A stretch of 64,000 bases of DNA from Rhodocytophaga rosea. GTDB lineage: Bacteria; Bacteroidota; Bacteroidia; Cytophagales; 172606-1. The DNA lies in the NCBI RefSeq assembly GCF_010119975.1, contig NZ_CP048222.1, forward strand, positions 124,001 through 188,000, written 5' to 3'. Under the pieces are notes generated by a model, which was given only the letters and a program-made list of their open reading frames with translations, searched no databases and was not told where the DNA came from. The translations under genes were made by a program, and so were the position numbers. Numbering within the stretch: position 1 is the stretch's first letter; each line of letters opens with the position of its first letter. Below, one piece after another: positions 62,911 to 64,000 of this stretch.

Positions 62911-63147
62911 TCAATTAGGGATAAATGACGCATGCTCCCTTTCAATTCCATTGCCTAAAATAGTCAGAATAGGTTCTTTCTCCCGATCGGTATTTTTATT
63001 GTCATAAATAGCTGCCCACTTGATACCAAACTCCGAATTTTCAATGTACCAATAAATCCTGTTACGCCAGTACTCGAATCCATTCACTGGATCCTTCTGT
63101 CTGATGAATTTGGAATAGAAATCCTGTTTCTTAGTAGTGGTTTGTTC
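62911..63147 (-). pseudogene. C-terminal remnant of an unknown protein
   Basis: 79 codons between stops read EQTTTKKQDFYSKFIRQKDP, GFEYWRNRIYWYIENSEFG, IKWAAIYDNKN and PILTILGNGIEREHASFIPN before TGA. It is protein-like but has no start and is preceded by a stop. Not recognised; likely a truncated cargo gene among IS debris. Confidence 0.45.
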
Positions 63148-63165
63148 TCAATCGTTAAAGAAATA

Positions 63166-63181
63166 AATAACAGTTTTGTAT
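63166..63181 (+). repeat. 16-bp direct repeat flanking the plus-strand IS3 debris (left)
   Basis: AATAACAGTTTTGTAT, repeated exactly at 63612-63627 on the other side of the IS3 fragment. Confidence 0.6.
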
Positions 63182-63338
63182 ATGGGACTAGTGATATCTT
63201 TAGGTGGCAATTTTTTCTTCATCTTAAGTAATTATTTATGTTGTAGGTTAATTTCAAATCCAGCCTTACAATATGGCATAACTGGCATCTTATATTTATG
63301 GCGAGGCAGTAGTAAGGGTATTAAGATGGAACCATTTT

Positions 63339-63485
63339 TGGTTTCTTTCCATGGACGATGCCAAAGAAAAAATTGAGCGATGGCGAGAGGAATACAACAA
63401 CTTTCGACCTCATAGTTCGTTAGCGGATTTAACCCCTGAGCAGGTGGTAAATCAATGCCAAACCCGCTCGATTTCTTTAGTTTAG
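63339..63485 (+). pseudogene. IS3-family OrfB C-terminal fragment (plus)
   Basis: Reads [20 protein letters not shown] then [19 protein letters not shown] to a TAG, the ending of an IS3-type OrfB. The rest of the element is missing. It is followed by a GGAGGAGGTCA sequence that may be the IS end. Confidence 0.8.
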
Positions 63486-63611
63486 GCCGGTCCTATTTTG
63501 GGAGGAGGTCAATTATCTTTTACACTCTAATTTCTTCTGGTCCTCTTTTGGGGAAGTTTACAAATAGAAACCCTCTTTTCTGGTTGCCGATTGTGCGGGA
63601 TGTAAAAATAA

Positions 63612-63627
63612 AATAACAGTTTTGTAT
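63612..63627 (+). repeat. 16-bp direct repeat flanking the plus-strand IS3 debris (right)
   Basis: Second copy of AATAACAGTTTTGTAT, 446 bases from the first. The bases just before it also match loosely. Confidence 0.6.
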
Positions 63628-63795
63628 CAGGATTTGGTTATCTACTATTATGGAGCTTAGTTGATGTATTTAGTAGAAAAATAAGTCATTTGTAAAGTTA
63701 ATAGCGAAAAGCCCAAAAACACCCCTTCTCGATTTTAAAAAAATTCTCAAAAAAATCTCTGGAATTTTGCTACTGCAAAAATCAAAAACAAAAAA

Positions 63796-63826
63796 CCGCC
63801 AAATTTGCGAAATTTAGCGGTTTTTT
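63796..63826 (-). terminator. Rho-independent terminator after the right tRNA-Thr fragment
   Basis: CCGCCAAATTT/AAATTTAGCGG around GCG followed by T-runs. A compensatory C-G to G-C swap distinguishes it from the left hairpin. Confidence 0.82.
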
Positions 63827-63828
63827 TG

Positions 63829-63883
63829 GAGCCCCCAGTCGGAATCGAACCAACGACCTACTGATTACAAGTATAGCGCCTGT
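63829..63883 (-). repeat. tRNA-Thr(TGT) 3'-half fragment, putative att site (right)
   Basis: 55 bp identical to 10626-10680. On the minus strand the acceptor end here reads GGGGGCTCCA, including an encoded CCA that the left copy lacks. No D-arm or 5' acceptor strand is present. Confidence 0.8.
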
Positions 63884-64000
63884 CTACTGTCAGTCAAGGA
63901 GTTATATGCCATGGGTCTGAAATAGGTCTGAAAAAATAATTTTGAAAACACCCTTTTTACCTCCTTTCGCTAGGAAAAATCAATAGCTTAGCCAGCTAAA

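Larger units (their letters stand above)
10681..63883. mobile_element. Putative integrative element or genomic island bounded by tRNA-Thr fragments
   Basis: Two identical 55-bp direct repeats containing the 3' half of tRNA-Thr enclose about 53 kb. Both repeats lack the tRNA 5' half and both carry their own terminator, which fits a tandem array. The intact tRNA would lie beyond the right edge of the window, followed by a second element, then this one, then ordinary chromosome below 10.4 kb. No integrase or conjugation gene is visible inside, so it may be a degraded or passenger element. Confidence 0.5.
63661..63985 (-). repeat. Right copy of the roughly 300-bp att-like repeat
   Basis: Homologous to 10446-10785 with the same order of parts: TAGCGAAAAGC (63702-63712), spacer, terminator, 55-bp tRNA-Thr block, GGTCTG repeats and TTTCGCTAGGAAAAAT. 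Confidence 0.8.

Noticed and set aside
10681-63883. Prophage or conjugative element
   Set aside because: No capsid, tail, portal, relaxase, Tra or integrase genes were recognised inside the bracketed segment.

Overview
The window reads as chromosomal DNA of a gliding-type Bacteroidota bacterium, most likely of the order Cytophagales. Evidence: a SusC/SusD pair, a PorT-like beta-barrel, a GH130 enzyme with GT4 partners, tandem PAS histidine kinases ending in a shared SHDL-type kinase core, DUF3179 and DUF6544 proteins, AT-rich intergenic DNA and weak Shine-Dalgarno sequences. No rRNA, complete tRNA or CRISPR array was seen.

Layout. (1) 1-5.6 kb: the 3' part of a SusC receptor joined by a probable one-base frameshift to a SusD lipoprotein, then a DUF3179 protein and an M28 peptidase. 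(2) 6-10.3 kb: two IS3 elements, a TerB-like protein and a gene remnant cut by the second IS3. (3) 10.45-10.79 kb and 63.66-63.99 kb: two copies of a roughly 300 bp repeat. Each holds the same 55 bp that includes the 3' half of a tRNA-Thr(TGT) gene followed by a terminator, on the minus strand. They bracket about 53 kb and look like attachment sites of tandem tRNA-targeting integrative elements. (4) 11-20.6 kb: GH130 plus two GT4 glycosyltransferases, an acyl desaturase, an IS630, an AI-2E family permease with a truncated duplicate, and a PorT-like barrel. (5) 21-29.7 kb: small paralogous proteins, a response regulator fused to a Crp-type DNA-binding module, a CheB-CheR-PAS-kinase fusion, an IS5 and a PRC-barrel protein. 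(6) 29.7-34 kb: a decayed IS630 and small hypothetical genes. (7) 34.9-46.3 kb: a sensor block with one response regulator, a five-PAS kinase, a PAS kinase, a GAF kinase split precisely by an IS630, and a second CheB-CheR-PAS-kinase. (8) 47-54 kb: a sigma-region-2-only protein next to a second desaturase, a divergent universal stress protein, an NfeD/SPFH pair and a DUF6544 protein. (9) 54-59 kb: an IS5 that splits a small membrane protein gene, an AraC regulator, a cupin, a YceI protein and a frameshifted outer-membrane protein. (10) 59.3-63.5 kb: a large GAF/PAS kinase and IS3 debris before the right-hand repeat.

Taken together, the bracketed segment is rich in envelope-stress, membrane-lipid and signal-perception genes and carries a heavy load of insertion sequences. 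The sensor kinases share a closely similar C-terminal catalytic core, and only one stand-alone receiver is visible. Several one-base frameshifts lie in short homopolymers, so sequencing error must be considered for those.
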